Positions 1 to 8,020 of a DNA stretch of 64,000 bases are shown here, one piece after another. Positions within the stretch are counted from its first letter, which is position 1, and each line of letters opens with the position of its first letter. The notes beneath the pieces were generated by a model. That model made no database searches. It saw only the letters and a list, made by a program, of their open reading frames with translations, and was not told the DNA's origin. Origin of the DNA: Bacteroidia bacterium (GTDB lineage Bacteria; Bacteroidota; Bacteroidia; Chitinophagales; Chitinophagaceae); the NCBI GenBank assembly GCA_030427635.1, contig JAUIBA010000007.1:1-64000 (forward strand). Reading direction: 5' to 3'. The translations under genes and the position numbers were made by a program.

Positions 1-2
1 GT

Positions 3-76
3 TAATAGTATTCGGTTAGAGCACAGGATTCATATCCGCCGCGGCGGACCGGGTTCAAGTCCTGAGTTCGCTATTA
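3..76 (+). repeat. tRNA-Met-like repeat unit 1 (probable tRNA pseudogene)
   Basis: First of three units spaced exactly 134 bp apart. It keeps a tRNA acceptor stem (TAATAG at 3-8 pairs with CTATTA at 71-76), the D-loop motif GGTTAGAGC, a CAT triplet in the anticodon position and the T-loop motif GGGTTCAAGTCC. The 5' half of the D arm is missing, the anticodon stem is collapsed, and a 14-nt palindrome (TCCGCCGCGGCGGA) fills the variable region. It therefore resembles an elongator tRNA-Met but is unlikely to fold as a working tRNA. More units could lie upstream of the window. Confidence 0.6.
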
Positions 77-78
77 CA

Positions 79-106
79 GCCACTTCTATATGGAGGGGCT
101 TTTTTT
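79..106 (+). terminator. terminator-like hairpin after repeat unit 1
   Basis: The hairpin arms GCCaCTTC and GGAGGGGC close a TATAT loop and are followed by seven T. One mismatch distinguishes it from the perfect copy after unit 2. Confidence 0.6.
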
Positions 107-136
107 ATGTGTGCTGTTTTAGGTAGGGTGGCTGTA

Positions 137-210
137 TAGTAGTATTCGGTTAGAGCGCAGGATTCATATCCGCCGCGGCGGACTGGGTTCAACTCCCGAT
201 CTCGCTACTA
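137..210 (+). repeat. tRNA-Met-like repeat unit 2
   Basis: Second 134-bp-period unit. Its acceptor arms TAGTAG (137-142) and CTACTA (205-210) differ from unit 1 by a paired change (A-T to G-C at the third pair), so the stem has been preserved while the sequence drifted. D-loop, CAT triplet, palindrome and T-loop (GGGTTCAACTCCC) are as in unit 1, with the same truncated D arm. Confidence 0.6.
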
Positions 211-212
211 CG

Positions 213-240
213 GCCCCTTCTATATGGAGGGGCTTTTTTT
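213..240 (+). terminator. intrinsic terminator after repeat unit 2
   Basis: An eight-pair stem (GCCCCTTC / GGAGGGGC, one G-T pair) with a TATAT loop is followed by seven T: a textbook plus-strand intrinsic terminator. Its presence behind each complete unit suggests that each unit was once, or still is, a separate transcript. Confidence 0.75.
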
Positions 241-270
241 ATGTGTGCTGTTTCAGGTAAGGTGGCTGTA

Positions 271-334
271 TGATAGTATTCGGTTAGAGCACAGGATTCA
301 TATCCGCCGCGGCGGACTGGGTTCAAGTCCTGTT
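271..334 (+). repeat. tRNA-Met-like repeat unit 3, 3' end lost
   Basis: Third unit with the same D-loop, CAT triplet, palindrome and T-loop (GGGTTCAAGTCC). The 5' acceptor arm TGATAG at 271-276 has no matching 3' arm: the sequence diverges after about 332 and the unit-specific terminator is replaced by an unrelated hairpin at 350-389. This is a decayed or truncated end of the array. Confidence 0.55.
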
Positions 335-349
335 TGTTGCAATGCGAAG

Positions 350-389
350 GGGGGCTTCTGCGTTTGCTGATACAAACACAGAAGCCCCC
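350..389. terminator. strong hairpin between tRNA-like array and aldehyde dehydrogenase gene
   Basis: A 17-position stem (GGGGGCTTCTG-C-GTTTG against CAAAC-A-CAGAAGCCCCC, one mismatch) with a six-base loop. It lies about 40 bp past the stop of the minus-strand aldehyde dehydrogenase and most likely ends that transcript; only short T runs flank it on either strand. Confidence 0.6.
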
Positions 390-429
390 TTTATCACATA
401 TCCTATCTGTTATTCTATCACCCTCTCTA

Positions 430-1959
430 TCAGAAAAATCCGAGCTTGCTCTTGCTGTAAGATATCAGCATATTCTTGGTCTGGCGATAGTGGTTCAGCA
501 TCATCTTATGCGTTTCCCTGCCAAAACCTGACTTCTTATATCCACCGAATGGTGCATGTGCCGGATATGCATGATAACAGTTTACCCATACACGACCCGC
601 CTGTATAGCACGCGGTACCTGATACAGCTCATGTGCATCACGGGTCCACACGCCTGCACCCAGTCCATAGAGGGTATCATTAGCTATCGCTATTGCCTCC
701 TCTGTGGTTTTGAAGGTGGTAACACAGGTCACAGGGCCGAAAATCTCTTCCTGAAATACACGCATTTTGTTATGTCCCTTCAGTATGGTAGGCTGTATAT
801 AATAGCCGTGCTCCAGGCCACTGTTCTGATGGAAAGCTTCGCCACCGGTAAGTACCTGTGCTCCCTCCTGCTTACCTATATCCAGATAGCTGAGTATCTT
901 GTTGTACTGGTCTTCTGAGGCCTGTGCACCCATCATTACTGTCTTATCCAGCGGGTTGCCCATCTTTATAGCACGTGTGCGCTGCACCACCTTTTCCATA
1001 AACCTGTCATAGATATTCTCATGTACCAGTATGCGGCTGGGGCAGGTACATACCTCACCCTGATTGAGTGCAAACATTACAGCGCCCTCTACCGCTTTAT
1101 CAAAAAAGTCATCATCGGCATCGGCTACAGATTCAAAGAAGATGTTGGGGCTTTTGCCACCCAGCTCCATGGTTACCGGAATGAGATTTTCAGATGCATA
1201 CTGCATAATGAGACGACCCGTTGTAGTTTCTCCGGTAAAGGCTACCTTCTGTACCCGTGGCGACTGTGCCAGCGGCTTACCTGCTTCTATACCAAAACCA
1301 GTAACCACATTCAGCACACCGGCAGGCAGTATGCCGCCTATAAGCTCCATGAGGCACATAATGCCGGTAGGTGTCTGCTCGGCAGGCTTTACTACCACAC
1401 AGCAGCCGGCAGCCAGTGCCGGAGCTATCTTCCACGCTGCCATCAGCAGTGGAAAATTCCAGGGGATTATCTGTCCTACCACGCCTATAGGCTCATGCAG
1501 GTTTATGCTCACTGTAGTCTCGTCATGCTCACTGATGGTACCCTCCTCGCTACGGATAACCCCGGCAAAATAGCGGAAGTGGTCTACCGTAAGCGGGAGG
1601 TCGGCTGCCAGTGTTTCGCGCAGCGCCTTTCCGTTATCTATAGTTTCTACAGCGGCCAGATAATCAAGATTGTCTTCTATAGTCTGTGCTATCTTCAGCA
1701 GTATGTTGCTACGTGTGGCAGCTGCTGTTTTGCTCCATGTAGTGAAGGCCTGCTGTGCAGCATCAATAGCCTTTTCTATATCCTTTGCATTGCCGCGGGC
1801 CGCACGGGTAAATACTTTACCATCTACGGGAGATACATTGTCAAAGTATTCCCCGCTGTCCGGAGCTACCCATTCTCCCCCTATATAATGGTCATACTGT
1901 GCACGAAATGCGGGACGCGCTACCGTTGTGGCTGCCGCGCTTACTGTTGCTGTACTCAT
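430..1959 (-). CDS. aldB: NAD-dependent aldehyde dehydrogenase, AldB/ExaC type
   Basis: A 509-residue cytosolic enzyme that oxidises aldehydes (acetaldehyde is typical for this branch) to the acid with NAD(P)+. The fold-defining ALDH features are present in order: the NAD-binding IPWNFPLL and VVKPAEQTP segments, the catalytic glutamate in MELGGKSPN, and the nucleophilic cysteine in [10 protein letters not shown], a variant motif characteristic of the AldB/ExaC subgroup. The C-terminal KKSGFGRE motif is intact and the length is normal for the family. The start ATG at 1959 is followed by a short Ala/Thr-rich leader before YIGGEW. It is divergently transcribed from an AraC regulator across a 156-bp gap, which suggests that the regulator controls it. 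Confidence 0.93.
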   Translation of the reverse strand: MSTATVSAAATTVARPAFRAQYDHYIGGEWVAPDSGEYFDNVSPVDGKVFTRAARGNAKDIEKAIDAAQQAFTTWSKTAAATRSNILLKIAQTIEDNLDYLAAVETIDNGKALRETLAADLPLTVDHFRYFAGVIRSEEGTISEHDETTVSINLHEPIGVVGQIIPWNFPLLMAAWKIAPALAAGCCVVVKPAEQTPTGIMCLMELIGGILPAGVLNVVTGFGIEAGKPLAQSPRVQKVAFTGETTTGRLIMQYASENLIPVTMELGGKSPNIFFESVADADDDFFDKAVEGAVMFALNQGEVCTCPSRILVHENIYDRFMEKVVQRTRAIKMGNPLDKTVMMGAQASEDQYNKILSYLDIGKQEGAQVLTGGEAFHQNSGLEHGYYIQPTILKGHNKMRVFQEEIFGPVTCVTTFKTTEEAIAIANDTLYGLGAGVWTRDAHELYQVPRAIQAGRVWVNCYHAYPAHAPFGGYKKSGFGRETHKMMLNHYRQTKNMLISYSKSKLGFF

Positions 1960-2048
1960 TGTGTGCAGTTTTTTAGTTAAATGATATATTGCAAGTTTCC
2001 AATCCTAAGGCACAAACCCGTTCAGAATCATACCTTTTTATAGCACAA

Positions 2049-2075
2049 TCGTACCTGCATTTTCGTACCTTCATT
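2049..2075. promoter_or_regulatory. tandem direct repeat in aldB/araC intergenic region, likely regulator site
   Basis: Two copies of TCGTACCTkCATT (2049-2061 and 2063-2075, one mismatch) lie head to tail, 14 bp start to start, between the divergent aldehyde dehydrogenase and AraC-type genes. AraC-family proteins bind as tandem direct-repeat half-sites, so this is a plausible operator; binding itself is inferred. Confidence 0.5.
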
Positions 2076-2115
2076 ACAGATGGTTAATTTGTAATGGTTT
2101 AAAAAATGAGGAAGG

Positions 2116-3057
2116 ATGCCATCGGGAAAACAACTGGATAAAATAGCGCTTACGCAACCCCGCTATCTGCAGACACTGGTAGAGAACAGGCGTATATATA
2201 ACCTCAGGAACTGCGAACTGAACATCTTTGAAAGCTATGAGCAGGCATGGCGCGTACCGCTTACCTTTCATGATATGGTTATTACCAGCATGGTGCAGGG
2301 CAAGAAGGTAATGCATCTGTTTAACGACCCCGCCTTTGACTACCTGCCCGGCGAAACAGTAATACTACCCGCCAGCGAAACGATGGTCATAGACTTTCCC
2401 GAGGCCAGCACTGCCACACCCACCCAATGCATAGCGCTCTCTGTAGATAAAACCTATGTAAACAATACTGTCAATTATCTGAACGAATACTATAACAGTG
2501 TACGCGATGAGCAGCAGGCATGGCGACTACAGTTTGATCAGTATCATTTTGCCAACGACTATGAGATATCAGACCTCATCAATAAGATAATACGTGTATG
2601 CAGCAGCCCTGACAGAGCCAAAAACATATTTGCAGACCTGAACATGAAGGAGCTGCTCATAAGGCTCATACAGTGCCAGCACCTGCGCCAGGTGGCTACT
2701 GAGACTGCTGATGATACCAATAAAACACGGCTGCATTATGTGCTTAGCTACATTAACGAGCATATATCAGAAAAGATATCGGTAGATGTGCTGTGTCGTA
2801 AGGCTTATCTGAGCCGCAATATGTTCTTCCGCTGGTTTAAGGAACAGTGCGGCGTAAGCCCGCTGGAATACATCAATACTGAGCGCGTAAAACTGGCCAA
2901 GCAGATACTGGCCGACCCGCGTAATAATATAAAGCTGGCCAGTATGCTGGCTGGTTTCAGCGATGTTAATTACTTCGTGCGGGTATTCCGTAAAATAGAG
3001 GGCATCACCCCCGGTGCCTATCAGAGCTGCACTACCAGCCCGGCGCGTATCATCTGA
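2116..3057 (+). CDS. AraC-family transcriptional regulator
   Basis: A 313-residue DNA-binding regulator. The first 190 or so residues form a cupin-like sensing region (GETVILPASETMVIDFP) of the kind found in AraC-type activators with an N-terminal ligand domain. The last 100 residues form the double helix-turn-helix, with the first motif in ISVDVLCRKAYLSRNMFFRWFK and the signature GVSPLEYINTERVKLAKQIL / AGFSDVNYFVRVFRKIEGITPGAYQ. The ATG at 2116 sits directly behind GAGGAAGG; an overlapping ATG at 2106 is in another frame and closes quickly. Its position suggests local control of the divergent aldehyde dehydrogenase and probably of itself; the inducer is unknown. Confidence 0.88.
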   Translation: MPSGKQLDKIALTQPRYLQTLVENRRIYNLRNCELNIFESYEQAWRVPLTFHDMVITSMVQGKKVMHLFNDPAFDYLPGETVILPASETMVIDFPEASTATPTQCIALSVDKTYVNNTVNYLNEYYNSVRDEQQAWRLQFDQYHFANDYEISDLINKIIRVCSSPDRAKNIFADLNMKELLIRLIQCQHLRQVATETADDTNKTRLHYVLSYINEHISEKISVDVLCRKAYLSRNMFFRWFKEQCGVSPLEYINTERVKLAKQILADPRNNIKLASMLAGFSDVNYFVRVFRKIEGITPGAYQSCTTSPARII

Positions 3058-3104
3058 CGCAAGGCGGCACATATTTGTCTTTTTTCATTTACTTTAGCGG
3101 TAAT

Positions 3105-3269
3105 ATGAGGAAGGTATTTATCATCGTACTTATAGTGCTGAATGCAATGGTACTTGCTGGCCAGGTATGGCCGGAAGGCGCGCCACCATTTGCACATACT
3201 GTGAACATAATATTCCTGGTGCTGAGTATGCTGTATTTTATTACTGCACTGAGGCGGGGACGCTCATAA
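3105..3269 (+). CDS. small two-helix membrane protein, unknown
   Basis: A 54-residue protein of two hydrophobic helices (FIIVLIVLNAMVLAG and TVNIIFLVLSMLYFITAL) joined by a short polar loop and ending in RRGRS, so both ends are probably cytoplasmic. An upstream in-frame ATG at 3075 would add ten residues but lies over a TACTTTAG box at 3091-3098 that resembles the Bacteroidetes -7 element, so 3105 is preferred. No family recognised. Confidence 0.5.
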   Translation: MRKVFIIVLIVLNAMVLAGQVWPEGAPPFAHTVNIIFLVLSMLYFITALRRGRS

Positions 3270-3336
3270 AGCAAATATGTATGGCTGTTTCATCCTCCGC
3301 ACTGCAACAACATAAGCATCAATCAATAGAAACGAT

Positions 3337-4047
3337 ATGACTACACAGGAAATTCTGAGCCAACTGGAAAGTATGGGGCTGGACTCCTACAGAAAAACCA
3401 TTATAAAACATGGTGTACAGGAGCCGGTGTATGGCGTGAAAATAGAGGAGCTGAAAAAGATAGCGAAGAAGGTAAAGGATGGCTATAAGCTATCTCTGGA
3501 ACTGTATGACAGCGGCATATATGATGCTATGTATCTGGCGGGCCTTCTGGCACAGCCAGAGCTAATGACAAAAGCTGACCTGCAGCACTGGGCTGCAACT
3601 GCCAACTCGCAACCACTGCGGGAATATACTGTGCCGTGGGTAGCCTCAGAAAGTAAACATGGCATGGAGCTGGCACTGGAGTGGATAGAGTCGGCAGATG
3701 CGGGGATAGCATGCAGTGGCTGGGCCACGCTGGGCGACATGGTAGCTATTACTGACAATGCACTGCTGGATATGAAGCAACTGAAAAAGCTGATGCAGCG
3801 CGTACAGAAAACCATAGAAAAAAGCCCCAACAGAGTAAAGTATGTAATGAACGGCTTTATAATATGTGTAGGGAGCTATGTGCCGGAGCTGAGTGAACTG
3901 GCAAAGCAGACTGCACTGGAAATAGGAAAAGTGAAGGTAGATGTAGGCGACACCGCATGTAAGATACCATGGGCTCCGGAATACATAGAAAAAGTAGAAA
4001 AACGCAATGCTATAGGCAAGAAGCGCAAATCGGCAAGGTGCCTGTGA
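3337..4047 (+). CDS. DNA alkylation repair protein, AlkD-like
   Basis: A 236-residue all-helical protein of the AlkD family (HEAT-like repeats), whose characterised members are DNA glycosylases removing positively charged N3- and N7-alkylpurines. The N-terminal YGVKIEELKKIAKK segment, the central WVASESKHG region and the helical pairs following it are typical. Length is normal. The C-terminus is strongly basic (KRNAIGKKRKSARCL). It is flanked by a membrane protein and hipBA and seems to be a single-gene unit. Some members of this family lack glycosylase activity, so the catalytic role is inferred. Confidence 0.82.
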   Translation: MTTQEILSQLESMGLDSYRKTIIKHGVQEPVYGVKIEELKKIAKKVKDGYKLSLELYDSGIYDAMYLAGLLAQPELMTKADLQHWAATANSQPLREYTVPWVASESKHGMELALEWIESADAGIACSGWATLGDMVAITDNALLDMKQLKKLMQRVQKTIEKSPNRVKYVMNGFIICVGSYVPELSELAKQTALEIGKVKVDVGDTACKIPWAPEYIEKVEKRNAIGKKRKSARCL

Positions 4048-4085
4048 TAGCTCTGCACGTTTTTGCAACACAACAGGGGCGATAA

Positions 4086-4143
4086 TATTTTATGCTAATT
4101 ATAATATGCATTATGTGTAAAAATCTTATTTTTGCATAAAATA
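4086..4143. promoter_or_regulatory. hipBA operator: 10-bp perfect inverted repeat
   Basis: TATTTTATGC at 4086-4095 is matched exactly in inverted orientation by GCATAAAATA at 4134-4143, centred about 30 bp before hipB. HipB-type antitoxins bind palindromic operators in front of their own gene, alone or as HipAB, so this is the likely autoregulatory site. It lies over a potential TTG start at 4132, which argues for a later start of hipB. Confidence 0.6.
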
Positions 4144-4149
4144 GTATGC

Positions 4150-4413
4150 ATGGAAGGTTTGCTTACAGTTGGGGGGGTGAAGCTGAAGTTTGGGGAGCTT
4201 ATCAGGCTGCTACGTAAACGGCAGGGCCTGACCCAGGATGAACTGGGTAACAAACTTAACCTGTCCAGAATAACCATTCAGAATGTAGAAGCAGGGCGTA
4301 ATGCTACCATGGATACGATGCTTTTACTCATGCAGCACTTTGAGGTGATGAGCAGTTACAATGAACTGCTGGAGACATGGATATCCGATAATAGTTATGA
4401 CTCATTATACTGA
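4150..4413 (+). CDS. hipB: HipB-like antitoxin, XRE helix-turn-helix
   Basis: An 87-residue regulator with one XRE-type helix-turn-helix (RKRQGLTQDELGNKLNLSRITIQNVEAGRNATMDTML, residues about 23-60). It would neutralise and co-repress with the HipA kinase encoded 2 bp downstream. The ATG at 4150 is chosen over a TTG at 4132 that lies inside the operator palindrome; a GTG at 4177 behind TTGGGGGG is also possible and gives the MKLK-type start common in HipB proteins. Confidence 0.82.
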   Translation: MEGLLTVGGVKLKFGELIRLLRKRQGLTQDELGNKLNLSRITIQNVEAGRNATMDTMLLLMQHFEVMSSYNELLETWISDNSYDSLY

Positions 4414-4415
4414 TT

Positions 4416-5675
4416 ATGTCACAAAACAATCTTATCAGTGTCTTTTGCTTTGGGCAGGAAACGGGCCGGCTGGGATTTGATGAAGATCGTAATGTGTCCT
4501 ATTTCCAATACAATCCCGCATTCCTGAAAAGTGGCCGCTATATGCAATTGTTTCCGGGAATCATCAAACGGGTATTACCCACCCAGGTGTTCAGAAGCTA
4601 TACCGGAGCAACCTTCAGAGGACTGCCTCCTGCCATAGCAGACTCATTACCCGACAACTTTGGCAATACTATATTCAAAGCATGGCTGACGGGAAAAGGA
4701 TTGTCCCGGCTTTCTATACCGGAACTACTTGCATACGTGGGGCTGCGTGGTATGGGGGCGCTGGAGTACCATCCTGCAAAAGAGATAAAGGGTCCGGCAA
4801 CCATCAGCATTGATGATATAACAGATGTAGTAACGGCAGTACTGAAACAGAAAGGGGAAACAAGTGGTAAAACACTGGATACAGAAGCTCTGCTTAATAT
4901 ATTCAGGATAGGTACATCGGCTGGCGGCGTAAGACCTAAAATACTGGTAGCTGAGCATAAAGATACCGGGCAGATAATACCGGGAGACCTCGTATATACC
5001 GCCGACTATAACCACTATCTGGTGAAGCTGGGCATAGACGAACAACTTACATACCGAAGAGAAGTGATGGAGTATGCCTATTATAAAACAGCATTGGCAG
5101 CCGGTATAAACATGATGCCGGCTAAGCTGATAGATGGCAGACATTTTGCCACACTTCGCTTTGACCGTACTAACAGAGAAAAGGTACATGTGCTTACGGC
5201 ATCAGGTATATCGGGCCTGGACTTTCGTGACCCATCTGTGTCTTCCTGGGAAAACCTGTTTGATATTGCGCTGCACCTGAAAGTACCCCACCGTGATGTG
5301 GAGGAACTGTTCAGAAGAATGGTATTCAATCTGGTATATGCCAATCATGACGATCATCTGAAAAACCACTCTTTCATATACAATAAAGAAGAAGATACAT
5401 GGCAGCTGGCTCCGGCATATGACCTGACTTATTCGCTGAACCCCGAGCTGAATTTCCAGCGGATATCACGGGCATTATCGGTATGCGGGAAGAGAAGCAA
5501 CATCACACCGGAAGATATAATAGCTACAGGAGAACGTTATACAGTAAAAGACATGCGTGGTATCATTCGTGAGGTGTGCCGTGCTGTAAACGTATGGGAG
5601 ACTACCGTAAACGACCTGCATATACCAGCTGATGTAGCAGCAGGTATACAGCGCGACTTCAATATGCTGATGTAG
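4416..5675 (+). CDS. hipA: HipA-like serine/threonine kinase toxin
   Basis: A 419-residue full-length HipA kinase. The N-terminal subdomain (ending near residue 110) is followed by the glycine-rich RIGTSAGGVRPK loop, then the catalytic loop NHDDHLKNH and the metal-binding LAPAYDLTYS segment, so all kinase signatures are present. Characterised HipA proteins inactivate glutamyl- or other tRNA synthetases by phosphorylation and cause growth arrest; the target here is unknown. The start lies 2 bp after hipB, so the two are translationally linked. Intact motifs argue for an active toxin, not a relic. Confidence 0.9.
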   Translation: MSQNNLISVFCFGQETGRLGFDEDRNVSYFQYNPAFLKSGRYMQLFPGIIKRVLPTQVFRSYTGATFRGLPPAIADSLPDNFGNTIFKAWLTGKGLSRLSIPELLAYVGLRGMGALEYHPAKEIKGPATISIDDITDVVTAVLKQKGETSGKTLDTEALLNIFRIGTSAGGVRPKILVAEHKDTGQIIPGDLVYTADYNHYLVKLGIDEQLTYRREVMEYAYYKTALAAGINMMPAKLIDGRHFATLRFDRTNREKVHVLTASGISGLDFRDPSVSSWENLFDIALHLKVPHRDVEELFRRMVFNLVYANHDDHLKNHSFIYNKEEDTWQLAPAYDLTYSLNPELNFQRISRALSVCGKRSNITPEDIIATGERYTVKDMRGIIREVCRAVNVWETTVNDLHIPADVAAGIQRDFNMLM

Positions 5676-5701
5676 CAGTGACGTAGTATAGCCATGCTAC
5701 G

Positions 5702-6577
5702 CTAGCGCCTGCGGGGATAATTGAAAAGCAATGACGAAAGAATAGGCAGAATAAAGATACCGAGTGTAAGTATTGAGGTAAGAATATCGCCATTTGCTAT
5801 TTCATGCATACCCTGAGGAATGGGGGAACCCTGTGCATGAAGACATTCATGATTGCCTTCCAGAAACAAAGTAAGAGGGGCACATGGGTAGTGATGGGTA
5901 TAGAACGAAAGCAGCAGCTTAACACCCAGAATACCGATAACCAGAAATGCGCAGCTCTCCAGAAAAGGATAATGCTCCATGAGCCTCACAAACCCCTGCG
6001 CTACAAAACGCATAGCCAGTATGCCAATGAACACGCCTATCCATATAGCTATGATATTGGGCGTAAAGGCAACGGCTGCAAATACATTGTCTATAGAAAA
6101 GGCAAGGTCCATAAGCTCTACCAGGGCCACTGTAGCCCAGAAGGTGCCCAGCACGCCCACCGTATTGCGATACAGCCAGTTGGTCTTTTTGTCTATCAGG
6201 TCATCACCCTTGTTTTCTGTCTGCTTTCCCCGCCGCCACTGATATACCAGATACAGCAGATACAAACCACCCAGAGGCTTCAGCCACCAGATGGTGACAA
6301 GAAACCCCGCCAGTATAAGACAGATACCCCGGAACACATAAGCGCCTATAACCCCGAATTTGAGGGCCTTGTTGCGCTGCTCCTTTGGGAGGTCCATAAC
6401 CATGGTAGCCAGTACAGCTGCATTGTCTACCGACAGCAGGCTTTCTATAACGATGAGTACACCTATTACCGGAATATACTGCGGGAAGTGATGGATAAAA
6501 TCGCTCCACTGCGATGGGATACTATGGTAATAGTCTGATATCCGGTGTACGAAAGAAGTCGCAGGTAGCATGGTCAA
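5702..6577 (-). CDS. TerC-family integral membrane protein
   Basis: A 291-residue protein with about seven transmembrane helices. Both TerC signature motifs are present: ESLLSVDNA in the first helix and DLAFSIDNVFA in the fourth, whose acidic residues are thought to coordinate metal. Members of this family are implicated in manganese export and tellurite resistance and help load metal onto exported enzymes. No ter operon is nearby, so metal homeostasis is the safer reading. It ends 26 bp from the convergent hipA. Confidence 0.87.
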   Translation of the reverse strand: MTMLPATSFVHRISDYYHSIPSQWSDFIHHFPQYIPVIGVLIVIESLLSVDNAAVLATMVMDLPKEQRNKALKFGVIGAYVFRGICLILAGFLVTIWWLKPLGGLYLLYLVYQWRRGKQTENKGDDLIDKKTNWLYRNTVGVLGTFWATVALVELMDLAFSIDNVFAAVAFTPNIIAIWIGVFIGILAMRFVAQGFVRLMEHYPFLESCAFLVIGILGVKLLLSFYTHHYPCAPLTLFLEGNHECLHAQGSPIPQGMHEIANGDILTSILTLGIFILPILSSLLFNYPRRR

Positions 6578-6803
6578 TGTCTGTAAGTCATCTGTAAGCG
6601 GATACCTATATACCCGTAAACAAATCCGACGCGAAGATAACTGTGATTTGTGGAACGGGAATCACCTGTGTGGTGCTGGGTGGCATGAATAAAAGGCCAG
6701 ATAGTATCAGTATTATTTATAGAAATTAAGAGTACTGGTAAAATTGGTGTTTTGTTTGCTGTGTAACTGAAATAGCTGTACCCCTCTCCATGAATTAATA
6801 GAT
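6578..6803. other. intergenic region upstream of terC, no gene seen
   Basis: AT-rich spacer between the start of the minus-strand TerC gene and a doubtful short plus-strand reading frame. Frames here show no recognisable protein, and no convincing promoter or hairpin is visible. Confidence 0.4.
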
Positions 6804-6974
6804 ATGACATGGACACTATATAAAGGAATTAAACCGGCATTAAAACTATATATTGAATCGCAAAAATCATTATATGGAAAATGGATGATTCCGGACAATG
6901 TTATACTAACACCCGTTTTCGGGAGGGTTATCAGGTGTGCCAGTTTTTATAAGAAGAGGCATGAGCATGTATGA
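6804..6974 (+). CDS. possible small basic protein, doubtful
   Basis: A 56-codon open frame from ATG to TGA with a lysine- and aromatic-rich product (begins MTWTLYKGIK, ends KKRHEHV). It stops 2 bp before the end of a convergent gene. There is no recognised domain, and it may be a chance frame or the remnant of a longer gene. Confidence 0.2.
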   Translation: MTWTLYKGIKPALKLYIESQKSLYGKWMIPDNVILTPVFGRVIRCASFYKKRHEHV

Positions 6975-6975
6975 G

Positions 6976-7884
6976 CTACTGCTTCCACCATTTATTTTTC
7001 GGCTCCCACTTTTCAGCTCCAACTGATATAGTTTCTGAGCCGTCGCCGTAGGTTTTCCAGCCGTTGTTTATGTACTTGTCACAAACATGCATCTCGCCAT
7101 CTCCACAGTCAAAATCAAAGGTAAAAGGGAGTCTGTAATCGCCCCAGATACACTTTTTTACTGTGCCTGTTTTATATTCTGTCCATGTGCCAACAAAAGT
7201 TCTGTTCCAATAGCCATCAGCTACAGACATTGATTCGTCGGTCATAATGTAATTACGAGTACTGTCGATAAGGAATAAGCATTCTGTTATCCCTTTAAAA
7301 AAAACACTATGATTTTGTAATGAGTCTTCATAAAACAGGTACTCAGCAAAAAGGTTCCCACATTTCTGATCAGTTGAATTATCGCAGGAGTTATTCAAAT
7401 ATGCTTGTATCAGTCTGATGGTTCCACTGAAGTGGCAGATGTGTCCAGCAACATTAGAGGCTCCTGTTACTAAGTAACTGTCGCGATTATCGGATACAAC
7501 TACTTTATCAAAATGGATACGTATTCTACGATAATTTCTCCCAAGAACACCATTCTGCTCTGTGTTATCTGCAGGCCATATATGACTGAAGTCATAGTCT
7601 GACATTTGTGGAAGTATATTGTCAGCTTTTGAAAACTGTTTCGTTTCCAATTCCCAATACTCCCTGCTATAATCTATTTGCTCAGGATTGAAATTTTCGC
7701 AGAGGTGGCCGTTATAATATGGGTTGAAGTGCATGGGGTCATCTGAGCTCAGCGTACAGCCTGTCCCATTGCAATAGTTGTTCCTTTTCGTTCCACGAGA
7801 AGTTCTCCCTTCCTTATCCTGCCCTGAACTCAGTTTAGGTATGGTAAGTAACCATGCAAATAGCATTATCTGAGCGATATTCAT
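6976..7884 (-). CDS. exported protein of unknown function, AT-rich
   Basis: A 302-residue protein beginning with a signal peptide (MNIAQIMLFAWLLTIPKLSSGQ), so periplasmic or secreted. The mature part is rich in Asn, Asp, aromatic residues and cysteine (CNGTGC, CDNSTDQKC, FDCGDGEMHVC), suggesting disulfides. It ends in lysine/tryptophan-rich KWEPKNKWWKQ without a T9SS sorting domain. The coding sequence is visibly more AT-rich than its neighbours, which hints at acquisition. The ATG at 7884 is the first true ATG; a longer frame would need a TTG at 7896. No family recognised. Confidence 0.65.
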   Translation of the reverse strand: MNIAQIMLFAWLLTIPKLSSGQDKEGRTSRGTKRNNYCNGTGCTLSSDDPMHFNPYYNGHLCENFNPEQIDYSREYWELETKQFSKADNILPQMSDYDFSHIWPADNTEQNGVLGRNYRRIRIHFDKVVVSDNRDSYLVTGASNVAGHICHFSGTIRLIQAYLNNSCDNSTDQKCGNLFAEYLFYEDSLQNHSVFFKGITECLFLIDSTRNYIMTDESMSVADGYWNRTFVGTWTEYKTGTVKKCIWGDYRLPFTFDFDCGDGEMHVCDKYINNGWKTYGDGSETISVGAEKWEPKNKWWKQ

Positions 7885-8020
7885 GTTTAAGCTCAATCAG
7901 ATATCTGGTTATTGACAAGCAATTAAGAGTGAACAAAGATATAAGAGTAGGATTGCCCCTTTTTTTATAAAACACATATGGAATAGAAAGCAATAGATGC
8001 TACTCGCCAATGCTTCAAAA

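Noticed and set aside
137-210. Functional tRNA-Met genes
   Set aside because: The D arm is missing its 5' half and the anticodon stem is broken by the palindrome, so a normal tRNA fold is not possible.
3-340. CRISPR-like or satellite array
   Set aside because: Units are 134 bp with conserved tRNA-like halves and terminators; there are no short spacers and no cas genes.
1021-1980. 319-codon plus-strand frame opposite the aldehyde dehydrogenase
   Set aside because: It lies wholly antisense to a well supported enzyme gene and its product shows no recognisable domain and biased composition.
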